From Amycolatopsis saalfeldensis (GTDB taxonomy: Bacteria; Actinomycetota; Actinomycetes; Mycobacteriales; Pseudonocardiaceae), in NCBI RefSeq assembly GCF_900110575.1, contig NZ_FOEF01000004.1, forward strand, positions 186,001 to 250,000: a stretch of 64,000 nucleotides of DNA. Direction: 5' to 3'. The notes under the pieces are model-generated. The model was given only the letters and a program-made list of their open reading frames with translations. It did not search any database and was not told the origin of the DNA. Below, piece after piece: positions 1 through 9,004 of this stretch. Each line of letters starts with the position of its first letter. Positions within the stretch are counted from its first letter, which is position 1. The translations under genes and the position numbers were made by a program.

Positions 1-2
1 AA

Positions 3-1058
3 GAGCTGGTGGCCGGCCGACGGCTGTCGGGGGCCGGCCGGCTGTGGCAGGCGGTCCCCGCCACCGGGCTGGAGATACAGAAACCCTTTCGGCTCGCCTC
101 CGGTATGGGGCAGGAGCCGTCCGTCTTCGTGACGGAGATGCTGGCGGACGGTGTTCCCCACACATACGGCTTCGTCCTGAAGGGCGGTGAAATTCTCGAG
201 GAGTGGTTGTACTCCTATCCCGAGAAGCGCAAACGCCTGCTGTTCGAGCGGTCCGGCTCGAAGATCAAGACCGGCAGCACTCTGACGGAGGTCCGCGCGA
301 AGATCGGGCTGCTGGAGGAGATCATCCGGCTGAACACCTTGCTGCTTCGCGAGTGCGAGAGGCTGGACCTCGGCCCGCTGGCTGTTGCCCACCGATGGTT
401 CCAGCAGCGGTTGAACGTGGTCGAGCAGAACGAGCCGGCCCAGGGAGGATTTCTCAGCCAGTGGGTCGGCGGCTACCTCGTCGAGAAGCCGGAGCGGTTC
501 GACCGGGTGCTGTCGCTGCTGAAGGTCGCCGACGTGGGCATCGTTGACATCATGGTCCTGGACCGGTCGGGCTATCACGGTGACGAGAACCGGCGCGAGC
601 TGGAGGTCCGGCTGGCGCACGGACCGCAGCAGGAGTTCTTCGATCTCGCCGACGAATCGGCCGGGACCCGGAACTGGCTGGAGTTGCTGCCGTCGGTGGT
701 GGACGCCCTCGACCAGGGAGCGGTGCTCGTGGTCGACGAACTCGAAACCAGCCTGCATCCCGCTCTGGTGACCAGGCTGATCGGGCTCTTCCGGGACGAA
801 GCGACCAACCCGCTGGGTGCGCAGCTGATCTTCACGACGCACGACACCAGCCTGCTCGGCACGATGCTCGGCGGTGATGTCCTGGCGCGTGACGAAATCT
901 GGTTCGTGGACAAAACCGCCGAGGGGGCCAGCGAGCTGTATCCGCTCACCGATTTCAAACCTCGTAAGGACCAGAACACCGAACGGCGTTACCTGGCGGG
1001 CGCGTACGGTGCGGTGCCGGTGCTCGGCGACTTCGCGGAAGCGTTGCAACGCGGATGA
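3..1058 (+). CDS. AAA/ABC-type ATPase, RloA/AbiLi-like (5' end outside window)
   Basis: The reading frame is open to the left edge, so this is a 3' fragment of a larger protein. The visible part has the C-terminal half of an overcoming-lysogenization-like ABC ATPase. It shows a D-loop/Walker B stretch ([13 protein letters not shown]) followed by the switch-histidine segment ([12 protein letters not shown]), then the C-terminal [11 protein letters not shown] region usual for AAA15-type proteins. The P-loop must lie upstream of base 1. The stop codon overlaps the start of the next gene in an ATGA, and that gene is RloB-family, so the two should be co-translated. Known RloA/RloB and AbiL pairs act as abortive-infection systems, and the ATPase is thought to be the sensor. 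Function here is inferred from family and pairing. The GTG at 9 is an internal codon and probably not the start. Confidence 0.8.
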   Translation, partial: ELVAGRRLSGAGRLWQAVPATGLEIQKPFRLASGMGQEPSVFVTEMLADGVPHTYGFVLKGGEILEEWLYSYPEKRKRLLFERSGSKIKTGSTLTEVRAKIGLLEEIIRLNTLLLRECERLDLGPLAVAHRWFQQRLNVVEQNEPAQGGFLSQWVGGYLVEKPERFDRVLSLLKVADVGIVDIMVLDRSGYHGDENRRELEVRLAHGPQQEFFDLADESAGTRNWLELLPSVVDALDQGAVLVVDELETSLHPALVTRLIGLFRDEATNPLGAQLIFTTHDTSLLGTMLGGDVLARDEIWFVDKTAEGASELYPLTDFKPRKDQNTERRYLAGAYGAVPVLGDFAEALQRG

Positions 1059-1618
1059 CTCGTCGCGAGAACACGGCTCGCCGGCGCCGTGCGTTCCGCG
1101 AGGAGCGCAGATCGCTGCTCGTGGTTTGTGGTGCTCTCGCCACGGAGCCGGCCTACTTCGAGGGCCTCAAACGGGATCGGCGCAACCCCGCCGTCACTAT
1201 CAAGATCAAGGCCAGGCCGACGGACCCGGAAACTGTTGTCAATTTCGCGGCCGGCCTGCGGGACCGTGCCGCGGGAACGCACGACGAAGTCTGGTGTGTG
1301 GTCGACGTCGACGAGTTCGACGTGAGCCGGGCGCTGGTCCAGGCCCGGCGGCGCGGAGTCAACCTCGCCGTCTCGAATCCGTGTTTCGAGTACTGGCTGC
1401 TTCTGCACTTCGAGACTTGTGCGGCTCCGATGACCCGGTACCGCGAAGTCGAGCGGCGCTTGCGGAGGCATCTCCCCGAGTACCGCAAGTCCGGGCTGCG
1501 GTTCGAGGACTTCGCCGGCGGGGTCGACGCTGCCGTCAATCGGGCCGGTAGCTCACCGGCCGGGCACGAGATCAATCCTTCGACTCAAGTCGGGGCCCTG
1601 GTCTCGAAGATGATCTGA
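1055..1618 (+). CDS. rloB: RloB-family protein, effector partner of the upstream ATPase
   Basis: 187 aa. It shows the RloB signature: an N-terminal basic segment, the strand [18 protein letters not shown], an acidic strand ([11 protein letters not shown]) and the diagnostic block [17 protein letters not shown], with a C-terminal helix around the conserved NPSTQVG. RloB proteins are TOPRIM-like putative nucleases found beside AAA ATPases in AbiL/RloAB defence loci. Translation is coupled to the ATPase through ATGA. Compared with the CEGEKTEP form I remember from the family, the two glutamates are replaced (C-G-A-L), while TEP and the DxD-like acidic strand remain. Actinobacterial members vary here, so loss of activity cannot be concluded. 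Codon use includes more A/T-ending codons than the neighbours, compatible with acquisition. Confidence 0.82.
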   Translation: MTRRENTARRRRAFREERRSLLVVCGALATEPAYFEGLKRDRRNPAVTIKIKARPTDPETVVNFAAGLRDRAAGTHDEVWCVVDVDEFDVSRALVQARRRGVNLAVSNPCFEYWLLLHFETCAAPMTRYREVERRLRRHLPEYRKSGLRFEDFAGGVDAAVNRAGSSPAGHEINPSTQVGALVSKMI

Positions 1619-1661
1619 CCCCGGGTGCAACCCCGGCCGCCGCCGGTCCCGTCTGCACACC

Positions 1662-2102
1662 ATGGACGCCAAGAGGCTCGCTCTGACCATGGGGACGCTG
1701 GTCGTCCTCGCCGCGGGCGCGGGGAGTTCAGTGGCCCTCGCGCAGACCGGTGGGGGGCCGGCGGCGCCGCCACGGCCGGCGGTCGCCGGCACCGTCACGG
1801 CCGATCCCGGGCACGACGTCTCGCTCGCCACCGGGCAGGCGGCCGAGCTGAGCACCAAGGACATCACCGTCCGCTACACCCGGCTGGTCGAGGACTCGCG
1901 CTGCAAGCCGGGGCTGCACTGCATCTGGCAGGGCGACGCGATCGTCGCCGTGACGCTGACGCAGCCCGGCCGCGGGGAGCGCACCGACACCGAGCTGCAC
2001 ACCGGCCGCCGCGGGCCGCACGCCACGACGTTCGCCGCGGCTCGGGTCGAGCTGGTGGGCGTGAGCGTCCGCGGCGACCGGATCACCCTGCGCGTCAGCT
2101 GA
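1662..2102 (+). CDS. Small secreted protein of unknown function
   Basis: 146 aa. A lysine/arginine N-terminus and a hydrophobic core (LALTMGTLVVLAAGAGSSVALA) end in an ALA-Q signal-peptidase I type site around residue 28. The mature part contains the pattern DSRCKPGLHCIWQGDA, a two-cysteine motif seen in small actinobacterial and proteobacterial exported proteins, followed by a short beta-rich domain. The cysteines may form a disulfide outside the membrane. The start is the ATG at 1662, where the signal peptide begins. Its 3' end overlaps the oppositely oriented nitroreductase gene by 8 bases. No function can be assigned from sequence. Confidence 0.72.
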   Translation: MDAKRLALTMGTLVVLAAGAGSSVALAQTGGGPAAPPRPAVAGTVTADPGHDVSLATGQAAELSTKDITVRYTRLVEDSRCKPGLHCIWQGDAIVAVTLTQPGRGERTDTELHTGRRGPHATTFAAARVELVGVSVRGDRITLRVS

Positions 2103-2721
2103 GCGGCTCGCCCCAGTGATCGAGGAACGCGACTTCCGACAGCGGCCGTCGCGCGGCCGGCTTGAAGTCCGGCACCGTGGTGTACGCGACCGGCAGCAGC
2201 CCGGCCTGCGTGTAGCCGTCCGGCACGCCCAGGATCTCCGCCGCCTCCGCCTCGTGCTGCAGGTGGTACGTGGTCAGCGTCGAGCCGAGGCCGCGCGAGC
2301 GCAACGCCAGCTGGAAGTTCCAGACCGCGGGGAAGATGCCGCCGTAGAACGCGGCGTCCACCGCGTTGTCACCGGCCGGGCGCCCGCGCAGGCACGGCAC
2401 CACGAACACCGGCACCCGCTCGATCACCTCGACCAGGTACCGCCCGGACGCCAGCGCCCTGGCCGTCGCCGGGCTGTCGTCCGCCTCCGCCGCGCGGGCG
2501 GCCAGGTAGGCCTCGCCGACCCGGCGGAACAGCGAGGCCAGCCGGTCCTTGACGCCCTGGTCGCGCACGACCAGCCAGCGCCAGTCCTGCTGGTTGCCCG
2601 GGGTCGGCGCCTGCAGCGCCAGCTCCAGGCACTCCGCGAGCACGGCGGGCTCGACCGGGCGCTCGAGGTCGAGCTTGCGGCGCACGGCGCGGGTGGTGCT
2701 GAGCAGGTGGTCGGTGTCCAT
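2095..2721 (-). CDS. Nitroreductase-family oxidoreductase
   Basis: 208 aa, normal for the family. The N-terminus (TTRAVRRKLDLERPV) is the FMN-phosphate-binding arginine segment. APTPGNQQDWRWLVV is the conserved APSxGNxQPW-like block around residue 40, and the C-terminal half carries the GLGSTLTT and VPDGYTQAGLLPVAY signatures. These FMN enzymes use NAD(P)H to reduce nitro groups, quinones or related substrates in the cytoplasm; the true substrate is unknown. The ATG at 2721 shares one base with the stop of the upstream acetyltransferase (TGATG), so the two are probably one transcript. Confidence 0.85.
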   Translation of the reverse strand: MDTDHLLSTTRAVRRKLDLERPVEPAVLAECLELALQAPTPGNQQDWRWLVVRDQGVKDRLASLFRRVGEAYLAARAAEADDSPATARALASGRYLVEVIERVPVFVVPCLRGRPAGDNAVDAAFYGGIFPAVWNFQLALRSRGLGSTLTTYHLQHEAEAAEILGVPDGYTQAGLLPVAYTTVPDFKPAARRPLSEVAFLDHWGEPLS

Positions 2722-3245
2722 CAGAACTCCAGGAGCATGCGTGAGTTGCCGAGGGTGTTCGGCTTGACGTAGGGCAGGTCGAGGAACTCCGCGACGCCCG
2801 GGTCGAGCGAGCGGCGCATCTCCTCGTAGACCTCCTGCGACACCGGCGTCCCGTCGATCTCGACGAAGCCGTGCCCGGAGAAGAAATCCGTCTCGAAGGT
2901 CAGCACGAACAGCCGCTTGAGGCCCAGCTCGCGGGCTTCGTCGACGAGCCGCCCGACCAGCCGGTGGCCGATGCCCTGGCCGCGAGCCGCCTTGTCCACC
3001 ACGACGGTGCGCAGCTCGGCGATGTCCTCCCAGAGCACGTGCAGCGCGGCCGCGCCGAGCACCTCGTCACCGGAGCCGACGACGACCCAGAACTCCTGGA
3101 TGGCCTCGTACAGCGTGACCAGCTCTTTCTCGAGCAGCACGCGGCCCGCGTCGGAGTCGACGAGCGCTTTGATCTTGCGGACGTCGGCTATCCGGGCGCG
3201 GCGGACGGCCGGGTGGGCTGAGTCGGGAGGCACACCGGCCAACAT
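2721..3245 (-). CDS. argA: Amino-acid (glutamate) N-acetyltransferase, GNAT type
   Basis: 174 aa when started at the ATG at 3245, the same length I recall for the mycobacterial stand-alone GNAT-type ArgA (Rv2747). An upstream in-frame start would add a low-complexity Gly/Pro tail that the family lacks. The acetyl-CoA binding motif is V-V-V-D-K-A-A-R-G-Q-G-I-G-H-R-L near residue 75. The N-terminal AVRRARIADVRKIKALVD and the C-terminal YVKPNTLGNSRM are typical. The enzyme catalyses the first step of arginine synthesis, acetylation of glutamate. It is co-transcribed with the nitroreductase and divergent from the acyltransferase gene. Function is inferred from family, position near the pgsA-clgR block and length. 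Confidence 0.8.
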   Translation of the reverse strand: MLAGVPPDSAHPAVRRARIADVRKIKALVDSDAGRVLLEKELVTLYEAIQEFWVVVGSGDEVLGAAALHVLWEDIAELRTVVVDKAARGQGIGHRLVGRLVDEARELGLKRLFVLTFETDFFSGHGFVEIDGTPVSQEVYEEMRRSLDPGVAEFLDLPYVKPNTLGNSRMLLEF

Positions 3246-3320
3246 ATCGATCCGCCCGCCCGGCGCCGCCGACGGCTCGATCGGGGGACCCCCGGATGCG
3301 CCGCCGCCCAGGCCGTGACG

Positions 3321-3326
3321 TATAGC
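3321..3326 (+). promoter_or_regulatory. Possible -10 element for the acyltransferase gene
   Basis: TATAGC in an AT-richer patch of the divergent argA/acyltransferase gap, roughly 90 bases before the ATG. No convincing -35 is seen, so this is tentative. Confidence 0.3.
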
Positions 3327-3417
3327 TAGTGCACGCAAACAACCGTGCCGTCACGTCCGGCCATCGCACCAGCGGAGTACGCGCATCGAGGCGCGGCGAC
3401 CAGGGGGAGGGACACCC

Positions 3418-5466
3418 ATGTCCGGGACCACGGCGGCGACGGCCGAACGGTCCGGCGGCTCCCCCGCCGCCTCGGCCGCGCAGTCCCGGTTCCGGCCCGA
3501 GCTGCAGGGCGTCCGCGCGCTCGCCTCGGTGCTGGTGGTCGTCTACCACGTCTGGCTGGACCGGATCTCCGGCGGCGTCGACGTCTTCTTCCTGGTCTCC
3601 GGCTTCCTGATCACCGGCCAGCTCTACCGCGCGTCGCTGCGGGGCCGGATCGAGCTGCGGCCGATGTGGGGCCGGATGATCAAACGGCTCCTCCCGGCCG
3701 CGATGACCGTGCTGCTCGCCGTGGTCGTGGCCTCGGCGCTGCTGCTGCCGGAGGACCGCTGGTTCCAGACCATCCGCGAGGTCTTCGCCTCCGCGCTGTT
3801 CTACGAGAACTGGCAGCTCGCCGCCGACTCGGTCGACTACTTCGCCCAGCACAACACCGCGAGCGTCGTCCAGCACTTCTGGTCGCTGTCCATCCAGGGC
3901 CAGTTCTACCTGCTGTGGCCGGTGATCTTCCTCGCGCTCGGCCTCGCTGTGCGCCGCTTCGGCTGGCCGCTGCGCCGCACCGTGAACGTCATGCTGGTGA
4001 CGCTGTTCGCCGCTTCGCTCGCGTACTCGGTCTACCTCACCGCCGCCGACCAGCCGCTGGCCTACTTCCACGGCCTCACCCGCGTCTGGGAGTTCGCGCT
4101 CGGCGGCCTGATGGCGATGTTCCTCGACACCGTCACGCTGCCGCGCCGGCTGCGCATCCTGCTCGGCTGGGTCGGCGTTGCCGGGCTCGTGCTGTGCGGC
4201 ATCGTGCTGCGCGTCGACACCGTGTTCCCGGGCTTCATCGCGCTGTGGCCGACGCTGTCGGCGGGGCTGGTCCTGGTGGCCGGCCAGACCGGCAGCGGCT
4301 TCGGCGCGGACCGCTGGCTGAGCTCGAAACCGTTGGGGTACCTGGGAAACATCAGCTTCTCGCTCTACCTGTGGCACTGGCCGGTGCTGGTGTTCTACCT
4401 GATCGTGCGCGAACGCGAGGCCGTCGGCCTGCTCGGCGGCGCGGTGGTGGTCGGAGTGTCGTTCGCGCTCTCGGTGCTGACCTACCACTTCATCGAGAAC
4501 CCGATCCGGCTGTCGAAGATCGGCTCGGTGAAACGCTGGGGCGCCTACCGGTTCGCCGTCCTCGCGCTCGCGCCGGTGCTGATCGGCGCCGGCGTCTGGG
4601 GCGGGTACACCACGGCGCAGGCCAACTACTCCATCGCGCTCGGCGACCCCGACCATCCCGGCGCCGTCGCGCACACCCCGGGCTTCGTCTACCGCGGCTC
4701 GCCGTCGCCGTCGGTGGTGCCGCCCACGCTGAAGCTGCCCGAGGACTGGGCCGGCATCACCGACGACCAGTGCACGACGTCGCCGCGCAACGACGATCTG
4801 AAGGTCTGCACGCAGAACCCGGCCGGACCGCCCGCCAAGCGCGTGGTGCTGGTCGGCGACTCGCACATGCAGCAGTACCTCGCCGCGTTCCTGCCGATGG
4901 TGCAGAGCGAGGGCTGGCAGGTCACCTCGATGCTCTACGGCGCCTGCCCGTTCTCCGCGACCTCCGACCTGATGCCGGGCGACCAGCCCTGCTTCGACTG
5001 GAACAAGGCCGCGGCCGCCGAGATCGTGGCGATGCACCCGGACGCCGTGGTGACGCTGGGCAGCCTGAACGTGGGCGCCGGGATCACCGAGACCACCCCG
5101 CAGGGCTTCCTCGACCGGTGGGCGAGGCTGGACCGGGCCGGCATCCCCGTGGTGGCGCTGCGCGACAACCCGCGCTTCGGTTTCGACGTGGCGGGCTGCG
5201 TCGCCGAGCGGACCCCGGAGGACCCGGCCTGCGCCCGCGACCGCGACGACCTGCTGCCCTCGGACCCGTCCTACACGACGATGCCGAACGTCCCCGGCAA
5301 CGTCTCGTTCCTGGACTTCACGGACTACTTCTGCGACGTGGACGTCTGCCCGGCCACGGTCGGCAACGTGCTGGTGTACATGGACGACAACCACGTCACC
5401 GCGACCTTCCTGACCACCTTGTCCCCCATCGTGGACAAGCAGATGAGCGCCGCCTTGAAGTGGTGA
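3418..5466 (+). CDS. OafA/YrhL-type membrane acyltransferase with C-terminal SGNH domain
   Basis: 682 aa. Residues about 25-380 form an Acyltransferase_3 membrane domain with roughly ten helices. It opens with RPELQGVRALASVLVVVYHVW (conserved R-x10-H) and includes FFLVSGFLITG and the FSLYLWHWP block. The C-terminal third is extracytoplasmic and carries an SGNH hydrolase/transferase fold: GDSH near residue 480 and the catalytic D-x-x-H-like MDDNHVT near residue 655. This architecture transfers acetyl or related groups from the cytoplasm to cell-wall or surface polysaccharides. The ATG at 3418 follows a GGGGGAGGG ribosome site. A lone gene with no glycan cluster around it, so the acceptor is unknown. 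Confidence 0.88.
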   Translation: MSGTTAATAERSGGSPAASAAQSRFRPELQGVRALASVLVVVYHVWLDRISGGVDVFFLVSGFLITGQLYRASLRGRIELRPMWGRMIKRLLPAAMTVLLAVVVASALLLPEDRWFQTIREVFASALFYENWQLAADSVDYFAQHNTASVVQHFWSLSIQGQFYLLWPVIFLALGLAVRRFGWPLRRTVNVMLVTLFAASLAYSVYLTAADQPLAYFHGLTRVWEFALGGLMAMFLDTVTLPRRLRILLGWVGVAGLVLCGIVLRVDTVFPGFIALWPTLSAGLVLVAGQTGSGFGADRWLSSKPLGYLGNISFSLYLWHWPVLVFYLIVREREAVGLLGGAVVVGVSFALSVLTYHFIENPIRLSKIGSVKRWGAYRFAVLALAPVLIGAGVWGGYTTAQANYSIALGDPDHPGAVAHTPGFVYRGSPSPSVVPPTLKLPEDWAGITDDQCTTSPRNDDLKVCTQNPAGPPAKRVVLVGDSHMQQYLAAFLPMVQSEGWQVTSMLYGACPFSATSDLMPGDQPCFDWNKAAAAEIVAMHPDAVVTLGSLNVGAGITETTPQGFLDRWARLDRAGIPVVALRDNPRFGFDVAGCVAERTPEDPACARDRDDLLPSDPSYTTMPNVPGNVSFLDFTDYFCDVDVCPATVGNVLVYMDDNHVTATFLTTLSPIVDKQMSAALKW

Positions 5467-5534
5467 TCACCGCTCGTTGACGCCCGCCCGTATGCTGTCG
5501 GGCCGGGAGAGGCGACACGGGGGAGCGGGGCACG

Positions 5535-8500
5535 ATGACGCGCGCGGGGTGGGACGCGTTCGAGGCCGCCCAGGCGGAAACCGCCATGGGCCGCACGGCG
5601 ATGCTGATGGGGCCGGACGGCACGTCGTGGCTGCTCGTTCCCGGGCAGCCGGTGCAGTGGACCCGGCCCGGCGGAGCCTGGCAGTTCGGCACGGTCCCCG
5701 CGGATCCCGGGTACCGCGCCGCCACGCGGATCGTGCCGGCTAACGGTTTCGGGCAGGCGGGCCCGGCCTCCGGTCCGCGTGCCCGGCCTGGTCCGCCGGT
5801 TCGGCCCGGCCCGCTTGGCCAGCCTGGCCTGCCGGGCTCGGCCGGGCAGTCTGGCCCGCCGGTTCAGCCCAGTCCGCCTGGTCAGCCGGGCCCGCCGGTT
5901 CAGTCCGGCCCGCCGCCCGTCCGGAGTGGTCCTCCCGGGCCGAATCGGCCCGCCGGCGCTGCGCCGCCCGCAGCCGGTACCGCCGGTCCGCCGTCCGGCC
6001 CGGTTCCGCAGCCGGCGCCCGCGCGCCCGGCCGAGGCCCCGGTGCGGGTCGAGAGCCTCGCGGGCACGGCGTTCGTCGCGGGGGCCGAGCCGGCCGGCGA
6101 GTTCGTGCGGCGGGTGGTGCAGGTCGTCGCCTGGGCCGACCGCAGCAGGCACGGCACCCAGGACGGCCGGGGGGAGCCGCCGCCGGAGCCGGTGGGGCCG
6201 AAGGACAAACGCGGCTACCTCGACGACCTCGCCCGCAACACCCGCTCGATGACGTTCGACCTGCTCTCGGCCGGGAACCGGATGTGGGAGCGACACGCGC
6301 AGGAGCAGTACGAGAAGGCGCACGCCGAGTGGGTCGTCGCGATGCAGGAGTGGGCGCAGCAGAACTCGGGCACGAAGCAGCCGAACCCGTTCGTGCTGCT
6401 CGTCGGCGAGCCCCACACCGGGCAGCGCCGGCTGTGGCGGACGCTGCAGCTCGCGCTCAGGACCGCCGGCGTCGGTTTCGAGGCCGAAGTGGCGGCGACC
6501 GCCCCGGACCTGCTGGCCGCGGCCGGCGACGAGCCGGTCGAGGTGGTGCTCCGCGATCACGTCTCCGACCAGCGGGATCCGCCGCTCATCCTGATCGAAG
6601 AGGCCGATGCCCTGTTCGCCAAGGAGCCAGGCGGCGTTCTGCGCGCGCTCCGGGACTACGCGCACGACCAGGACAGCTGCCGCCTGCTCGTGCTCGCGGG
6701 CACCGAGCGCGTGCTCGAGGTCCTGCGCACCGAGGCGCCGGACTTCGCGCAGACCGTGATCCAGTACCGGATGCCGCGGTTCGCCCAGTCCGGCCGGACG
6801 GCCGCGCTGCTGGACGTGATCGCGGCCGAACGCTCGTTCGTGCTGCCGCCCGCGGTGCGGGATCGCCTGGTCCCGCTGGCCGGGGGTGCCGGCAACGGCG
6901 CCCGCGGGGTGGAGGCGGTGCTCGACGCGGCCGCGCGGGGGGCCGTCGCCGACGGGGTGTCCCCGGACGGCCGGGTCCACCTCGGGATGGAGCACGTCGC
7001 GCCGCTCGCCGCCGCGGCGGAGCAGCGGGCGGGCCGCCCGGTCGAGGAACTGCTGGCCGAGCTGGACGCGATGATCGGGCTCGCCCCGGTGAAGGAGCGG
7101 GTGCGGGCGCTGGTCTCCGAGGCGGCGATCGACGCGCGGCGCCGGGACGCGGGCCTGCCGGTCACGGTCCGCAGCCGGCACCTGGTGCTCACCGGCAACC
7201 CGGGCACCGCGAAGACGACCGTCGCCCGCCTGATCGGGAAGATCTACCAGGCGCTCGGGATGCTGTCCAAGGGCCACGTGGTCGAAGTGGCCCGGCCGGA
7301 CCTGGTCGGCGAGTACCTCGGGGAGACGTCGAAGAAGACCCGCGCGGTCTGCGAACGGGCGACCGGCGGCGTGCTGTTCATCGACGAGGCGTACAGCCTG
7401 TCCCTGGACAAGGAGGACGAGTACGGCCGCGAGGCCGTCGCCGAAATCCTGGTCCAGATGGAGAACCACCGCGACGACCTGGTGGTGCTCGTCGCGGGTT
7501 ACCCGAAGGAGATGGACGGCTTCCTCGAGTCGAACCCCGGCCTGCGGTCGCGGTTCTCGTCCCGGATCGAGTTCCCGGACTACAGCAACGACGAGCTGGC
7601 CGCCATCTTCCGGTCGATGGCCGAAAGCCAGGGTTATCAGCTCGACGGCGATCTCGTCGGGGCGTTGCCCGAGGCGATCCGGCGGATCCCGCGCGGCCGG
7701 GGCTTCGCCAACGGCCGTTCCGTGCGCGGGCTGCTGGAGGCCGTGCTCGGGAAGCAGGCCGGACGGCTCGCCGCGCAGCCCGCCGGGCCCGACTCCGCGC
7801 TGGCCCTCCTGGTCGCCGCCGACCTGCCGGGGGAAGCCGGGGTCGGGGTCGCCGACGACGCCGGGCCGCGGCGCGGTCTCGAAGAGCTGCTGGCCGAGCT
7901 CGACGGCATGATCGGCCTCGACGGCGTCAAGCAGCGGGTCCGGGCGCTGGTCGCGGAGACCCGGATGGACGCGCGGCGCCGCAAAGCCGGGCTGCCGGTC
8001 GGGGCGCGCAGCCGGCACCTGGTCTTCACCGGCAACCCGGGCACGGCCAAGACCACGGTCGCGCGGCTGATGGGCCAGCTCTACCGCGAGCTGGGGGTGC
8101 TGCCGTCCGGGCACCTGGTCGAGGTCGCGCGTCCGGACCTGGTCGGGGAGTACCTGGGGCAGACGGCGCCGAAGACCCGCGAGGTCTGCGAACGTGCGAT
8201 CGGCGGCGTGCTGTTCGTGGACGAGGCGTACACGCTGGCGCAGGGGACCGGGTCCGACTACGGCCAGGAAGCCGTCGCCGAATTGCTGGTGCAGATGGAA
8301 AACCACCGCGAAGACCTGATCGTGATCGCCGCGGGCTACCCGGCCGACATGGACCGCTTCCTGGACGCCAACGCCGGCCTGCGCTCGCGTTTCGGCGGCA
8401 CCGTCGAGTTCGTCGACTACGACAACGCCCAGCTCGCCGCCATCTTCACCGCCATGGCGGCCGGGCAGGGCTACCGGCTGGCCGAGGACCTGACGGCCGC

Positions 8501-8690
8501 GCTGCCCGGGGCCATGGCCGGCCTCGACCGCGGCCGCGGGTTCGCCAACGGCCGCTCCGCCCGGGCCTTGCTGGAAGGCGCGATCGCCGCGCAGTCCCTC
8601 CGGCTGGCCGGCCCCGACGTCGACCTGGAGTCGGTCGGCGACGCCGAGCTGACCCTGCTGACCGCGGCCGACCTGCCCTCCCCGGGGTAA
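5535..8690 (+). CDS. Tandem CbbX/SpoVK-type AAA+ ATPase with three AAA modules
   Basis: 1051 aa. A short N-terminal domain (about 1-70) is followed by a Pro/Gly-rich collagen-like linker to about residue 165. An AAA-like module with a degenerate P-loop (GEPHTGQRR near 290) but an acidic Walker B ([11 protein letters not shown]) comes next. Two intact CbxX/CfqX modules then follow, with Walker [10 protein letters not shown] near 554 and 833 and Walker B VLFIDEAY and VLFVDEAY near 612 and 892. Both intact P-loops have Ala where CbbX normally has Gly before the Lys. The family remodels protein complexes; relatives include RuBisCO activase CbbX and EccA of type VII secretion. No partner gene is adjacent and the substrate is unknown. 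The start is the ATG at 5535 after GGGGGAGCGGGG. Confidence 0.85.
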   Translation: MTRAGWDAFEAAQAETAMGRTAMLMGPDGTSWLLVPGQPVQWTRPGGAWQFGTVPADPGYRAATRIVPANGFGQAGPASGPRARPGPPVRPGPLGQPGLPGSAGQSGPPVQPSPPGQPGPPVQSGPPPVRSGPPGPNRPAGAAPPAAGTAGPPSGPVPQPAPARPAEAPVRVESLAGTAFVAGAEPAGEFVRRVVQVVAWADRSRHGTQDGRGEPPPEPVGPKDKRGYLDDLARNTRSMTFDLLSAGNRMWERHAQEQYEKAHAEWVVAMQEWAQQNSGTKQPNPFVLLVGEPHTGQRRLWRTLQLALRTAGVGFEAEVAATAPDLLAAAGDEPVEVVLRDHVSDQRDPPLILIEEADALFAKEPGGVLRALRDYAHDQDSCRLLVLAGTERVLEVLRTEAPDFAQTVIQYRMPRFAQSGRTAALLDVIAAERSFVLPPAVRDRLVPLAGGAGNGARGVEAVLDAAARGAVADGVSPDGRVHLGMEHVAPLAAAAEQRAGRPVEELLAELDAMIGLAPVKERVRALVSEAAIDARRRDAGLPVTVRSRHLVLTGNPGTAKTTVARLIGKIYQALGMLSKGHVVEVARPDLVGEYLGETSKKTRAVCERATGGVLFIDEAYSLSLDKEDEYGREAVAEILVQMENHRDDLVVLVAGYPKEMDGFLESNPGLRSRFSSRIEFPDYSNDELAAIFRSMAESQGYQLDGDLVGALPEAIRRIPRGRGFANGRSVRGLLEAVLGKQAGRLAAQPAGPDSALALLVAADLPGEAGVGVADDAGPRRGLEELLAELDGMIGLDGVKQRVRALVAETRMDARRRKAGLPVGARSRHLVFTGNPGTAKTTVARLMGQLYRELGVLPSGHLVEVARPDLVGEYLGQTAPKTREVCERAIGGVLFVDEAYTLAQGTGSDYGQEAVAELLVQMENHREDLIVIAAGYPADMDRFLDANAGLRSRFGGTVEFVDYDNAQLAAIFTAMAAGQGYRLAEDLTAALPGAMAGLDRGRGFANGRSARALLEGAIAAQSLRLAGPDVDLESVGDAELTLLTAADLPSPG

Positions 8691-9004
8691 GCCGGGGGGC
8701 CGGGCTGGATTGTGGTGCAGGTGCAATGCGCCACGGTCATCGCGCGGGCTGGACCGCTGTGCGGGAGTGCCGCGTTCGACTGTCGCGCGTGGGTGGCCAG
8801 GCCGGACCGCTGCGCAGGTGCATTGCGCTGCGCCATGGTCACCGCGCGTGGGTGGCCGGGCCGGAGCACTGCGCCCGGCCACCATGCGGGGCAACCGGCC
8901 TGAGCCGCTCCGCAGGATCATCGCGCCCCCGCCACCGGGCCTGTCTCCTCGTCTGGGCGACGCCGTCGCCGCCTGGCCGGACCCCGGCGGCTACGCTGAA
9001 CGTC
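8691..9004. repeat. Non-coding gap with imperfect tandem repeats
   Basis: 314 bases between the AAA ATPase stop and rimO. A unit beginning GCAGGTGCA and containing GCGCCA(C/T)GGTCA(T/C)CGCGCG occurs at about 8717-8762 and 8814-8874, with a partial copy (CGCGCGTGGGTGGCC) between them. No gene is supported; the rimO promoter should lie in the last 100 bases. Confidence 0.6.

Noticed and set aside
3067..5394. Long minus-strand open frame across the acyltransferase gene
   Set aside because: Its translation is Arg/Ala/Gly-rich with no domain pattern; it is an antisense shadow made possible by high GC. The plus-strand product has full family motifs.
5325..8921. Very long minus-strand frame across the AAA gene
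   Set aside because: Low-complexity translation opposite a clear AAA protein; treated as a GC shadow.
6284..9004. Upstream extension of the rimO frame
   Set aside because: The 5' part overlaps the AAA gene in another frame and has no homology; RimO starts at the GTG at 9005 immediately before its conserved N-terminus.
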